Positions 1 to 5,985 are shown, counted from the first letter of the stretch. The stretch: 13,719 nucleotides of DNA from JAUVDZ01 sp964346325 (GCA_964346325.1 CAYFUK010000034.1:1-13719), one strand, 5' to 3'. The notes: generated by a model from the letters alone, not told the origin. Program-made: numbers and translations.

Positions 1-184
1 AAAAAATTCCGAAAGTGGTAACAAAAATTGCAATAAGTGAAATCCAGGCAATTATGTAAGCAACTTTATATAAAAATTGTAATAGCCATGATAAATTAAC
101 TCGCGACCATTCATCGTTTGTGATATTCACTATACGATTAAATACCTTTTTTACATTTTTTATATTATTTTTTGTTTTAGCCAA
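1..184 (-). CDS. Partial membrane protein, N-terminal part, function unknown
   Basis: An open frame runs leftward out of the window from a TTG at 184-182, giving 61 codons of the N-terminal end. The first 30 or so residues are basic and polar (AKTKNNIKNVKKVFNRIVN), followed by NDEWSRVNLSW and then a hydrophobic stretch (about residues 33-61) that looks like one transmembrane segment, so a membrane protein with a cytoplasmic N-terminus is inferred. I do not recognise the family. An in-frame TAA lies just upstream of the TTG, so no ATG is available in this frame. An ATG at 206-204 sits in another frame and would join this frame only if one A of the A7 run were absent (see findings). A good promoter lies directly upstream at 220-248. 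No ribosome binding site is visible. Confidence 0.5.
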   Translation of the reverse strand, partial: MAKTKNNIKNVKKVFNRIVNITNDEWSRVNLSWLLQFLYKVAYIIAWISLIAIFVTTFGIF

Positions 185-219
185 TCTGTAGTTTTTTTAA
201 ATTCATTTAATTATACTAT

Positions 220-248
220 ATTATACAATAAAATAGGCTATTTGTTAA
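220..248 (-). promoter_or_regulatory. Sigma-70-type promoter for the left-edge gene
   Basis: On the minus strand TTAACA (248-243), a 17-base spacer and TATAAT (225-220) match the housekeeping promoter well. Transcription would start near 213, which is 7 bases before the ATG at 206 and 29 bases before the TTG at 184. Confidence 0.6.
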
Positions 249-260
249 GTTTTTAACTAT

Positions 261-314
261 AAAAACTGTCCGGAAAAAAGGTTTAAAGGAGGCAAACCTA
301 TATTCACGGACAGT
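261..314 (-). terminator. Nested hairpin with U-run, probable terminator of the rpsB operon
   Basis: An 8-bp perfect outer stem (ACTGTCCG/CGGACAGT, arms 307-314 and 265-272) encloses a 6-bp inner stem (AGGTTT/AAACCT, arms 294-299 and 279-284). On the minus strand the outer stem runs into five Ts (265-261). It lies 30 bases past the stop of the CAP gene, where an intrinsic terminator is expected. The U-run is short and the loop large, so efficiency is uncertain. The inner loop carries CCTCCTTT on the transcribed strand. A second, overlapping hairpin (AGTTTTTA/TAAAAACT, 248-255 with 260-267) shares three bases with the outer stem, so the two cannot both form fully. Confidence 0.5.
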
Positions 315-344
315 AATAAGATTATATTTAATTAAAAAGATTAA

Positions 345-1097
345 TCAAGAAAACCATCCTTTTTTCACTCTAATCTCGAATTTATTAACTACCTTAAGCT
401 TATTTCTTAATTCTGAGGTCCCTATATAAATTAATATATAATGTATTCCGATATTATCAAATTTGATATGATCGTTAAATTTATCATTTTTAAATTTAAT
501 AAATCCTTCTTTCAGAATTTCAGCTGAATTTAAAGTTCTTTTTATCTGATAATAAATTTTATTAACTTTTGTAAATGTACAACCCTTTAAATGAAGACCT
601 TTTTTAAGTTTTACTTTGTGCGGAATCTTTTTTGTAAATATGAGATCTCTCGAAGCAAAATTCTGTGTATAATAAAAAGTTTCACTAATGCTTTTTATTA
701 TACCTATACCTACTGTATTATAATCTTTATTTAGAATATTTGCTCTGTGCCCGGGACTGTTCATCAAACCGATTTCGGCCCTGATAACGGGATTATTGTA
801 ACCTCTTATTTTAGCAAGATTTTCGCCGGCAACAACATCGGTTATTCTGGCTTCTTCCAAACGATCAAACGGGGTCTGGCCTGATATATTCTCATGTTCA
901 AAATAATCTTTTCGCGCCATATCTTTACTATGCTTTCTTGCAACTTCTCTCAAATCTTCCTGCATTCTCAATTTATCCAGTTTATGAATTTTTCTGTCTT
1001 TGTTAACAAGCTTTAACATCTTCCACTCCATTGTTTTTAAAGATCTCGGAAGAAAAATCAATCTGAATAAATATTTAACATGTTCCCAAATTGTCAT
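345..1097 (-). CDS. CAP-domain (SCP/PR1-like) protein with a C-terminal extension
   Basis: The 250-residue product has a CAP domain at about residues 25-150. Visible family motifs are HSKDMARKDYFEHEN with His56, GENLA with Glu92, NSPGHRANILN with His117, and FYYTQNF near 141-147. The His/Glu cavity residues of the family are therefore present. In bacteria such proteins are usually secreted or surface-bound, and their biochemical activity is mostly unknown. No clear signal peptide is seen: the N-terminus (HVKYLFRLIFLPRS) is only weakly hydrophobic and basic, so export is doubtful or needs a non-classical route. Residues 151-250 form a lysine-rich, beta-prone tail I cannot assign. The start ATG follows the ribBA stop codon with no gap (TAAATG), which suggests coupled translation. 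It is the last gene of the rpsB operon and ends in TGA, which shows that TGA is a stop codon here. Confidence 0.85.
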   Translation of the reverse strand: MTIWEHVKYLFRLIFLPRSLKTMEWKMLKLVNKDRKIHKLDKLRMQEDLREVARKHSKDMARKDYFEHENISGQTPFDRLEEARITDVVAGENLAKIRGYNNPVIRAEIGLMNSPGHRANILNKDYNTVGIGIIKSISETFYYTQNFASRDLIFTKKIPHKVKLKKGLHLKGCTFTKVNKIYYQIKRTLNSAEILKEGFIKFKNDKFNDHIKFDNIGIHYILIYIGTSELRNKLKVVNKFEIRVKKGWFS

Positions 1098-2303
1098 TTA
1101 AACATTTTTTAAAATATGGCCCATTTTTTCTTTTTTTGTTTTTAAATATGTATGATTTCGTTTATCCGGACAAACTTCCAGTGGAATTCTTTTATTTATT
1201 TCAAGTCCGTAGCCTTCAAGACCAATTACTTTTCTTGGATTATTTGTAAGAAGATCGATTTTTTTTATTCCCAAATCCGCAAGGATTTGAGCACCAATTC
1301 CATATTCCCTCAAATCATCATCAAAACCCAGCATTTTATTGGCTTCAACAGTATCGTAGCCTTTATCCTGAAGATTATATGCTTTTATTTTATTTGCCAA
1401 ACCGATACCTCTTCCTTCATGTCTTAAATAAACCAATACACCCGATTCTGATTCCTGAATCAATTCTAAACTTTTTAAAAGTTGTTTATTACAGTCACAT
1501 CTTAAAGATTTAAATAAATCTCCGGTCATGCATTCGGAATGAACTCTTACCAAAGTGGGCTTTTGTTTATTTATATTACCTTTTTTAAGAACAACATGCT
1601 CTTTTTTATTTATCAAATCATTATAAACAATCAAATTAAAGCTTCCATATTCGGTTTCAAGTTCTGACTCCGCGGCTTTTTCAATCAATTTATCGGTTTT
1701 TCTTCGGTAAGAAATTAAATCAGCAATACTTATCATCATCAGATTATGTTTTTTTGCAAATGATTTTAAATCATCAAGCCTTGCCATTTCACCGTCTTCT
1801 CTTATTATTTCGCAAATTGCCGCACAATGCTCTTTACCTGCTAACTTCATCAAGTCTGTTGCGGCTTCCGTATGTCCGGCTCTAACCAATGTTCCACCTT
1901 TTTTTGAAATTAAAGGGAAAATATGACCGGGTTTAACAAAATCTTTATAAGTCGATTTTGGATTTGCCAGTTTTATTATTGTTTTTGCTCTGTCAGAAGC
2001 TGAGATTCCCGTGCTTATTCCTTTTCTGGCATCAACCGAAATAGTAAAATTACAACCTGTAAATTCTTCATTATTATCAACCATTAATGGTAATTTCAGC
2101 TTTTCAGCTTTCTCGCAGGATAAGGGTGCACAAATTAAACCACGCGCCTCTTTTATCATGAAATTTATTTTTTCTGCAGTAATATCATCGGCAGCACAAA
2201 TCAAGTCACCTTCATTTTCACGATCCTTACTGTCGGCAACAATAATAATATCACCATTTTTAATGGCCCTTACAGCATCCCGGATAGATGACATATTATT
2301 CAT
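1098..2303 (-). CDS. ribBA: Bifunctional DHBP synthase / GTP cyclohydrolase II
   Basis: The 401-residue product carries both starter activities of riboflavin synthesis. The N-terminal RibB domain (about 1-200) makes 3,4-dihydroxy-2-butanone 4-phosphate from ribulose 5-phosphate and shows the acidic metal-binding loop DSKDRENEGDL (24-34) and RAGHTEAATDLMKLAG (141-156). The C-terminal RibA domain (about 205-401) opens the GTP imidazole ring. It has the zinc cysteines C258, C269 and C271 within HSECMTG...RCDC, the catalytic-loop motif RHEGRGIGL (294-302) and LTNNPRK (352-358). Length and both active sites are complete. The start ATG lies 2 bases after the tsf stop. A second ATG three codons in (MNNM) is an alternative start, and neither has a Shine-Dalgarno motif. 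No ribD, ribE or ribH is in the window, so the rest of the pathway is either elsewhere or missing. Confidence 0.97.
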   Translation of the reverse strand: MNNMSSIRDAVRAIKNGDIIIVADSKDRENEGDLICAADDITAEKINFMIKEARGLICAPLSCEKAEKLKLPLMVDNNEEFTGCNFTISVDARKGISTGISASDRAKTIIKLANPKSTYKDFVKPGHIFPLISKKGGTLVRAGHTEAATDLMKLAGKEHCAAICEIIREDGEMARLDDLKSFAKKHNLMMISIADLISYRRKTDKLIEKAAESELETEYGSFNLIVYNDLINKKEHVVLKKGNINKQKPTLVRVHSECMTGDLFKSLRCDCNKQLLKSLELIQESESGVLVYLRHEGRGIGLANKIKAYNLQDKGYDTVEANKMLGFDDDLREYGIGAQILADLGIKKIDLLTNNPRKVIGLEGYGLEINKRIPLEVCPDKRNHTYLKTKKEKMGHILKNV

Positions 2304-2305
2304 TA

Positions 2306-2893
2306 TTAAATAGCGAATCTGACAAATTTCTCCAACTTGATATTTTCACCGATTTTGGTAATTGAATCGGTTAACAATTCTTCAATTGTAATATCGGGAT
2401 TCTTTACAAACGGTTGTTTCATCAATGATATTTCATCTCTGAATTTATTTTCTTTACCAAGCATAATCCGGTCCCACATTTTTTCCGGTTTACCCTCTTC
2501 TTTAAGCTGATCTCTCCATATTTCTTTTTCTTTTTCTATTAATTCATTTGGTACTTCTTCGGGATTTGTATAGAGGGGTGCACTTGCGGCCACATGCATC
2601 GCTATATCTCTGGCAAGTTCTATAAAATCATCATTTTTAGCTACAAAATCGGTTTCGCAGCCTAAATGAACCAAAGTACCGATTTTGTTATTGGGATGTA
2701 CATAAGATATAATCACACCGTGTCCGGTTGTGCGTTCAGCTCTTTTAGCGGCTTTAGCCTCGCCTTTTTTTCTTAATAATCCAATTGCTTTTTCCATGTC
2801 ACCGTTTGTTTCTTTAAGGGTATCTTTACATGACATCATTGAAACACCGGTTCTTTCGCGAAGTTCTTTGATTTGTTCAACAGTTACATTCAT
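2306..2893 (-). CDS. tsf: Translation elongation factor Ts (short form)
   Basis: EF-Ts exchanges GDP for GTP on EF-Tu. The 195-residue product starts with the UBA-like N-terminal domain (about 1-45, with IKELRERTGVSMMSCKDTL) and contains the EF-Tu-contact signature TDFVAKN at 81-87. It has the short single-core form of about 195 residues, like that of Thermus, rather than the roughly 280-residue E. coli form. The usual Asp of the MMDCK motif is Ser here (MMSCK). It is normally directly downstream of rpsB, but here a membrane-protein gene intervenes. The gap to that gene is 24 bases and to ribBA 2 bases. The upstream sequence is A/T-rich with no Shine-Dalgarno motif. Confidence 0.97.
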   Translation of the reverse strand: MNVTVEQIKELRERTGVSMMSCKDTLKETNGDMEKAIGLLRKKGEAKAAKRAERTTGHGVIISYVHPNNKIGTLVHLGCETDFVAKNDDFIELARDIAMHVAASAPLYTNPEEVPNELIEKEKEIWRDQLKEEGKPEKMWDRIMLGKENKFRDEISLMKQPFVKNPDITIEELLTDSITKIGENIKLEKFVRFAI

Positions 2894-2917
2894 AATTTCG
2901 ATTAGTTATTAGTATAT

Positions 2918-3862
2918 TTATTGTTGCGGTGGTTTTTGAACTTCAGGTTCAGCCTTCTCGGGCTGCTGTGGTTCCTGTGTTTGAGGCTGTTCCGGTTGCG
3001 GAGCCTGAGTTGGTTTTTGAACTTCAGGTTCAGCCTTCTCGGGCTGCTGTGGTTCCTGTGTTTGAGGCTGTTCCGGTTGCGGGGCCTGAGTTNNNNNNNN
3101 NNNNNNNNNNNNNNNNNNNNNNNNNNNNNNNNNNNNNNNNNNNNNNNNNNNNNNNNNNNNNNNNNNNNNNNNNNNNNNNNNNNNNNNNNNNNGTTGCGGG
3201 GCCTGAGTTGGATTTTGAACTTCAGGTTCAGTCTGCTCGGGCTGCTGTGGTTCCTGTGTTTGAGGCTGTTCCGGTTGCGGGGCCTGAGTTGGATTTTGAA
3301 CTTCAGGTTCAGTCTGCTCGGGCTGCTGCGATTCCTGTTGTTCCGGTTGCGGTTGTTGAGGCTGCTTTGGTTGATCAACCGCTTTTTTTCCTGTCATTGA
3401 ACCGATAATAGCGTCAACCGGCACATTTTTAGCTATATCGGTTAATACGGGTAATTTAAATTCGTAACTGGAGATTGCTTTTATAATACCCATAACTGCC
3501 AAGACAGTAATTCCAAGCATTAAAAGTCCTCCAATTACACTAAAAAACGACCCTATTGCCAATAGTATTAATCCAATAAACCATAAAACAAAAAATACCA
3601 ATCCCTGAGATGCATGATGTCTGCAAAATTGGCTCTTTGGTTTCATAGCCAATGTAACTACACCTAAAAATGCAATATAACCAATAGCTGACCACATTTT
3701 TTCATCTTGTGTTGTTTTAATGGGTTTCTCTTCCGGCTTTTCAGGTTTTTGGCGGGGTTGCTGTTGATCAGTTTGCTGTTGATCCTCTGATTGTTTTGGC
3801 TGAGCAGCTTGTTCAGGCTGAGGTTCAGCATGAGTTTGTGTCTGCTGATTATCTTCTAACAT
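2918..3862 (-). CDS. DUF4870/Tic20-like membrane protein with Q/P-rich repeat tail (contains assembly gap)
   Basis: The product (nominally 314 residues) has three parts. Residues 1-55 are a Gln/Pro/Glu-rich disordered N-terminus. Residues 56-150 form a small helical membrane domain with hydrophobic segments at about 57-73, 87-106 and 108-130, the motif FCRHHASQGLVFF and a closing region SYEFKLPVLTDIAK, which resembles the DUF4870/Tic20-like family. From about 162 to the end is a tail of 27-residue repeats (TQAPQPEQPQTQEPQQPE...EPEVQ). The 100-N gap at 3093-3192 lies in this tail, so its real length is unknown. The frame is open on both sides. The repeats nearer the N-terminus read EQTEPEVQNP and those nearer the C-terminus EKAEPEVQKP. 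The gene sits between rpsB and tsf, 32 and 24 bases away. Function unknown. Both flanking segments are presumably cytoplasmic or periplasmic tethers. Confidence 0.8.
   Translation of the reverse strand: MLEDNQQTQTHAEPQPEQAAQPKQSEDQQQTDQQQPRQKPEKPEEKPIKTTQDEKMWSAIGYIAFLGVVTLAMKPKSQFCRHHASQGLVFFVLWFIGLILLAIGSFFSVIGGLLMLGITVLAVMGIIKAISSYEFKLPVLTDIAKNVPVDAIIGSMTGKKAVDQPKQPQQPQPEQQESQQPEQTEPEVQNPTQAPQPEQPQTQEPQQPEQTEPEVQNPTQAPQXXXXXXXXXXXXXXXXXXXXXXXXXXXXXXXXXXTQAPQPEQPQTQEPQQPEKAEPEVQKPTQAPQPEQPQTQEPQQPEKAEPEVQKPPQQ
2931..3335 (-). repeat. 81-bp tandem repeats interrupted by the N gap
   Basis: Units begin at 2931 and 3012 on one side of the gap and at 3210 and 3291 on the other, each pair exactly 81 bases apart. 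The one starting at 3291 is partial and diverges after about 40 bases. Units differ by a few bases: those at 2931 and 3012 read ggtttttgaac and cagccttctc, while those at 3210 and 3291 read ggattttgaac and cagtctgctc. The repeats encode the 27-residue Q/P/E units of the membrane protein and look more GC-rich than their surroundings. Confidence 0.95.
3093..3192. other. Assembly gap (100 N)
   Basis: Exactly 100 undetermined bases, the conventional placeholder for a gap of unknown size. It falls in the tandem-repeat array, so the cause is probably a repeat collapse. The flanks are 117 bases out of register (36 more than one unit), so 100 cannot be the true length if the array is regular. Confidence 0.98.
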
Positions 3863-3894
3863 GTGTTTTAGAGTTAATAGATTAAAATTATATT

Positions 3895-4590
3895 TTATGA
3901 TTTAGATGTCTTATTCTGTGCATTAAGAATAGCATCTTCTATTTTACTTAAAAAGTAATTGAGAGATTTAACAGCATCATCATTTCCCGGGATAGGATAA
4001 TCAATTTCAGCGGGATTGGCATTTGAATCCGTAATTCCTATAATTGGAATATTTAATTTTTTTGCTTCGTTTACAGCAATATGGTCACGAACACAATCTA
4101 CTACAAATATGGCATCCGGTTTTTTCTTCATATTTTTTAAACCACTAAAAGCTATGGATAATTTTTCAAGTTCCTTTTTGAACTGACTTATTTCTTTTTT
4201 AGTGTATTTATCCAGCTCTCCTGATGATTCTTTTTCTTGCAATTCAATATAATACTTGATTCTTTTTTTAATTGTTGAGAAATTGGTTAATAATCCTCCA
4301 ATCCATTTATGTGTTACATAAGGCATATTGCATTTTTTTGCAGTATTTTCTATTAACGAAGCAGCCTGTTGTTTCGTACTCACAAAAACGATTGATTTGC
4401 CTTCTTTTACTGTTTTTTGTATGAAGGTAAGTGCTTCATTAAGTTTTTCAAAAGTTTTTTGTAAATCGAAAATATGGATTCCGTCTCTAACACCATATAG
4501 ATAGTGTTTCATTCGTGGATTCCACTTATTGGTTTGATGGCCGAAATGCACTGCGTTAGCAAGCATTTCTTTCAGTTCTGCCTGTGACAT
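3895..4590 (-). CDS. rpsB: 30S ribosomal protein uS2
   Basis: The 231-residue product is a full-length uS2, which joins the 30S head-body region late in assembly. Typical features are NAVHFGHQTNKWNPRMKHYL near the N-terminus, VSTKQQAASLIE, the WIGGLLTNFSTIKKRI stretch, and the C-terminal PDAIFVVDCVRDHIAVNEAKKLNIPIIGITDSNANP with the IPGNDDA motif. It is the first gene of the five-gene minus-strand operon. AAGGA occurs just before the start but ends one base from the ATG, too close to be a normal ribosome binding site. The roughly 99-nt leader is far longer than those of other genes here and can fold, which fits autoregulation by a ribosomal protein. Confidence 0.98.
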   Translation of the reverse strand: MSQAELKEMLANAVHFGHQTNKWNPRMKHYLYGVRDGIHIFDLQKTFEKLNEALTFIQKTVKEGKSIVFVSTKQQAASLIENTAKKCNMPYVTHKWIGGLLTNFSTIKKRIKYYIELQEKESSGELDKYTKKEISQFKKELEKLSIAFSGLKNMKKKPDAIFVVDCVRDHIAVNEAKKLNIPIIGITDSNANPAEIDYPIPGNDDAVKSLNYFLSKIEDAILNAQNKTSKS

Positions 4591-4609
4591 ATCCTTGTGG
4601 TTAACGCCT

Positions 4610-4668
4610 TTACTTTTTCATCTTGCAGATTGGCCTTTTAATAAGGAGGATATTGCAATCAAAAGTAA
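4610..4668 (-). ncRNA. Candidate structured leader of the rpsB operon
   Basis: In the transcript of the minus strand three co-linear helices are possible: TTACTTTT/AAAAGTAA (8 bp; 4661-4668 with 4610-4617), TTGCA/TGCAA (5 bp; 4654-4658 with 4623-4627) and CCTT/AAGG (4 bp; 4643-4646 with 4634-4637) with a 5-base loop. Small internal loops separate them. The element sits between the predicted start of transcription (about 4689) and the rpsB ATG (4590), the position of ribosomal-protein leader RNAs. Most pairs are A-U and there is no covariation evidence. The complementary strand can fold the same way, so a role for the plus-strand gene cannot be excluded. Confidence 0.4.
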
Positions 4669-4695
4669 GACTGGAATTAAATACGTGCCTACTGT

Positions 4696-4724
4696 AATAT
4701 AACAAATAAGCAATTGCAAGTTAA
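4696..4724 (-). promoter_or_regulatory. rpsB: Promoter of the rpsB operon
   Basis: TTAACT (4724-4719), a 17-base spacer and TATATT (4701-4696) on the minus strand. The predicted start near 4689 leaves a leader of about 99 bases before the rpsB start. The element ends 6 bases before the start of the divergent chorismate mutase gene. Confidence 0.5.
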
Positions 4725-4730
4725 AAATCA

Positions 4731-4988
4731 ATGATGATGCTCAATAAATTAAGGAAAAAAATCGATGAAATTGATCAAGAAATTTCAGATCAATTGGCAA
4801 AAAGGCATGAAGTAATCCAAGAAATCGCTAAAGAAAAACAAAAAATCAATTTTCCCATATATAATCAGGAACGTGAAGAAGATCATTTGAAAAATCTTAT
4901 ATATAAAAATAAATATAATGGAAATTGCCGTGAATATATTTCAAAAATATTTAAGGAAATATTCAGAATATCCCGATCTATTCAGTAA
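4731..4988 (+). CDS. Minimal AroQ-class chorismate mutase
   Basis: The enzyme converts chorismate to prephenate, the first step towards Phe and Tyr. The 85-residue product is a single all-helical AroQ domain. With a constant offset of three residues the E. coli active-site set can be read off: R8 (R11), R25 (R28), K36 (K39), R48 (R51), E49 (E52), S81 (S84) and Q85 (Q88). Only D48 differs (N45). The protein ends exactly at the catalytic Gln. Three consecutive ATGs (4731, 4734, 4737) are possible starts, and an in-frame TAA just upstream excludes a longer form. No prephenate dehydratase or dehydrogenase is fused or adjacent. No convincing promoter or Shine-Dalgarno motif is seen, and the rpsB promoter faces the other way in the same 140-base gap. 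Confidence 0.88.
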   Translation: MMMLNKLRKKIDEIDQEISDQLAKRHEVIQEIAKEKQKINFPIYNQEREEDHLKNLIYKNKYNGNCREYISKIFKEIFRISRSIQ

Positions 4989-4994
4989 GCATTG

Positions 4995-5023
4995 TTTACA
5001 AATAATTGAAAAATTGATATAAT
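4995..5023 (+). promoter_or_regulatory. Promoter of the rsbW-STAS-prsW-GT unit
   Basis: TTTACA (4995-5000), a 17-base spacer and a perfect TATAAT (5018-5023). The predicted start near 5030 gives an 18-base leader to the ATG at 5048. It matches the surface-protein promoter at 8325-8353 in both boxes and in spacing. Confidence 0.7.
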
Positions 5024-5047
5024 ATACTAAGCTTTTAAAAATAAATA

Positions 5048-5584
5048 ATGGCGAATAATTATAAAAAAGAAAAACAAAAACCTCTTAAAATTGAAATTTC
5101 TTTACCTACACATGCATATTTTTTATCGGGAGTTCGTGATTTCACTCTTAATTTAATAAAAAATACAACGGAATTCTCGGAACAATGGGCATACAGATTT
5201 CAATCGGTAATTGATGAATTATGTAGTAACGCCATTGAATTCGGAGCTAAAGAAGGTGATAATATTATAATTACATTTGCCTATAATCCAAATGAGAGTA
5301 TAGAAATATTTGTTGAAGATCCGGGAACCGGTAAAGGTAATTTAAAGGCCTCTGAAATCCGGCAAATCATTGATGAAAGATCGAAAAAAAAGTTTTCTTT
5401 ACATGAAATCAGAGGAAGAGGCTTACCAAAAATAGTAAAGCAGTGGACTGATGAACTTGACTTTACCGACAGCCAAAAAGGTGGAATAATAGTAAGAGTA
5501 AAAAAATATTTAACTGATGTTAAAACAAAAGAATTAGAAGAAGGATTATCACTTGCCGGTGATCAGACACATATAGTAGTTTAA
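5048..5584 (+). CDS. RsbW/SpoIIAB-like anti-sigma factor serine kinase (GHKL ATPase)
   Basis: The 178-residue product has a GHKL-type ATPase domain (about 15-155) of the HATPase_c_2 kind found in partner-switching anti-sigma factors. The N box is DELCSNAIEFGA (56-67, with Glu57 and the Mg-binding Asn61), the ATP-contact D box is EDPGTGK (90-96) and the G box RGRGLPKI (122-129). No sensor, dimerisation-phosphoacceptor or membrane segment is present, so it is cytoplasmic and not a classical sensor kinase. By family it would bind and inhibit a sigma factor or other target and phosphorylate its STAS antagonist. The partner gene is 26 bases downstream. The C-terminal 25 residues are an acidic tail of unknown role. 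No sigma factor gene is in the window, so the target is unknown. Confidence 0.82.
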   Translation: MANNYKKEKQKPLKIEISLPTHAYFLSGVRDFTLNLIKNTTEFSEQWAYRFQSVIDELCSNAIEFGAKEGDNIIITFAYNPNESIEIFVEDPGTGKGNLKASEIRQIIDERSKKKFSLHEIRGRGLPKIVKQWTDELDFTDSQKGGIIVRVKKYLTDVKTKELEEGLSLAGDQTHIVV

Positions 5585-5610
5585 AAAATATCAATAACCA
5601 ATAATAAATT

Positions 5611-5985
5611 ATGGCTACCCCAGTAGAAGTTACAATATCTGATGTAGAAACATCATCCGCTGATAAAATGGTGAAATTGATTAAAATCACGGGACAACTT
5701 GATGAAAGCAATGTGGATGAAGAAGCAAAAAAGATTTATGATTTAATAGAACAAAATCCTAAAAACCTCAATTTGATACTCGATTTTGAAGAACTGGAAT
5801 ATATGAACAGTAAATCAATCGGCTATTTAACAGATTGGTATGGAAAAGTGTATGAAAACGGTGGAAAAGTAGTTATTGCTAAAGCCAAACCAAATATATT
5901 GGATATTTTGGAAGTTGTGGGTTTGACTCAGTTAATTAAGAATTATCCAACCGTTGACGAAGCAAAAGCAGCATTATTGGTATAA
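5611..5985 (+). CDS. STAS-domain anti-sigma factor antagonist
   Basis: The 124-residue product is one STAS domain. The strand-rich start (VKLIKITGQLDESNV) is followed by LNLILDFEELEYMNSKSIGYL, the loop-helix where SpoIIAA/RsbV carry the phosphorylated Ser of the D-S-S-G motif. Here it reads N66-S67-K68-S69, so Ser67 is the likely phosphoacceptor. The preceding Asp is Asn and the following residues differ, which could change phosphorylation. The C-terminal half has GGKVVIAKAKPNILDILEVVGL, also typical. By family it would release the RsbW target when unphosphorylated. It is the second gene of the unit, and its stop codon abuts the prsW-like start (TAAATG). Confidence 0.85.
   Translation: MATPVEVTISDVETSSADKMVKLIKITGQLDESNVDEEAKKIYDLIEQNPKNLNLILDFEELEYMNSKSIGYLTDWYGKVYENGGKVVIAKAKPNILDILEVVGLTQLIKNYPTVDEAKAALLV

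Noticed and set aside
285..314. GGCAAACC word resembling part of the c-di-GMP-I (GEMM) riboswitch
   Set aside because: The required second stem and tetraloop receptor are absent, and the element sits after the CAP stop with terminator features.
265..314. Inverted repeat read as an IS/MITE end or integron attC-like site
   Set aside because: There is no second copy in the window, no target duplication and no transposase or integrase. Position and U-run favour a terminator.
2931..3335. CRISPR-like array
   Set aside because: The repeats are adjacent without unique spacers, are 81 bases long, and translate as a protein tail.
2902..3408. Long open frames in other phases and on the plus strand across the Q/P repeat array
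   Set aside because: They are by-products of a stop-poor 81-bp repeat. Only the frame that includes the membrane domain has protein-like content.
4653..4697. AAGGAGGA (4643-4650) followed by a TTG frame of 14 codons on the plus strand
   Set aside because: The spacing to TTG is too short, the frame ends at once, and no conserved peptide is evident. The SD-like word is better seen as part of the minus-strand leader.
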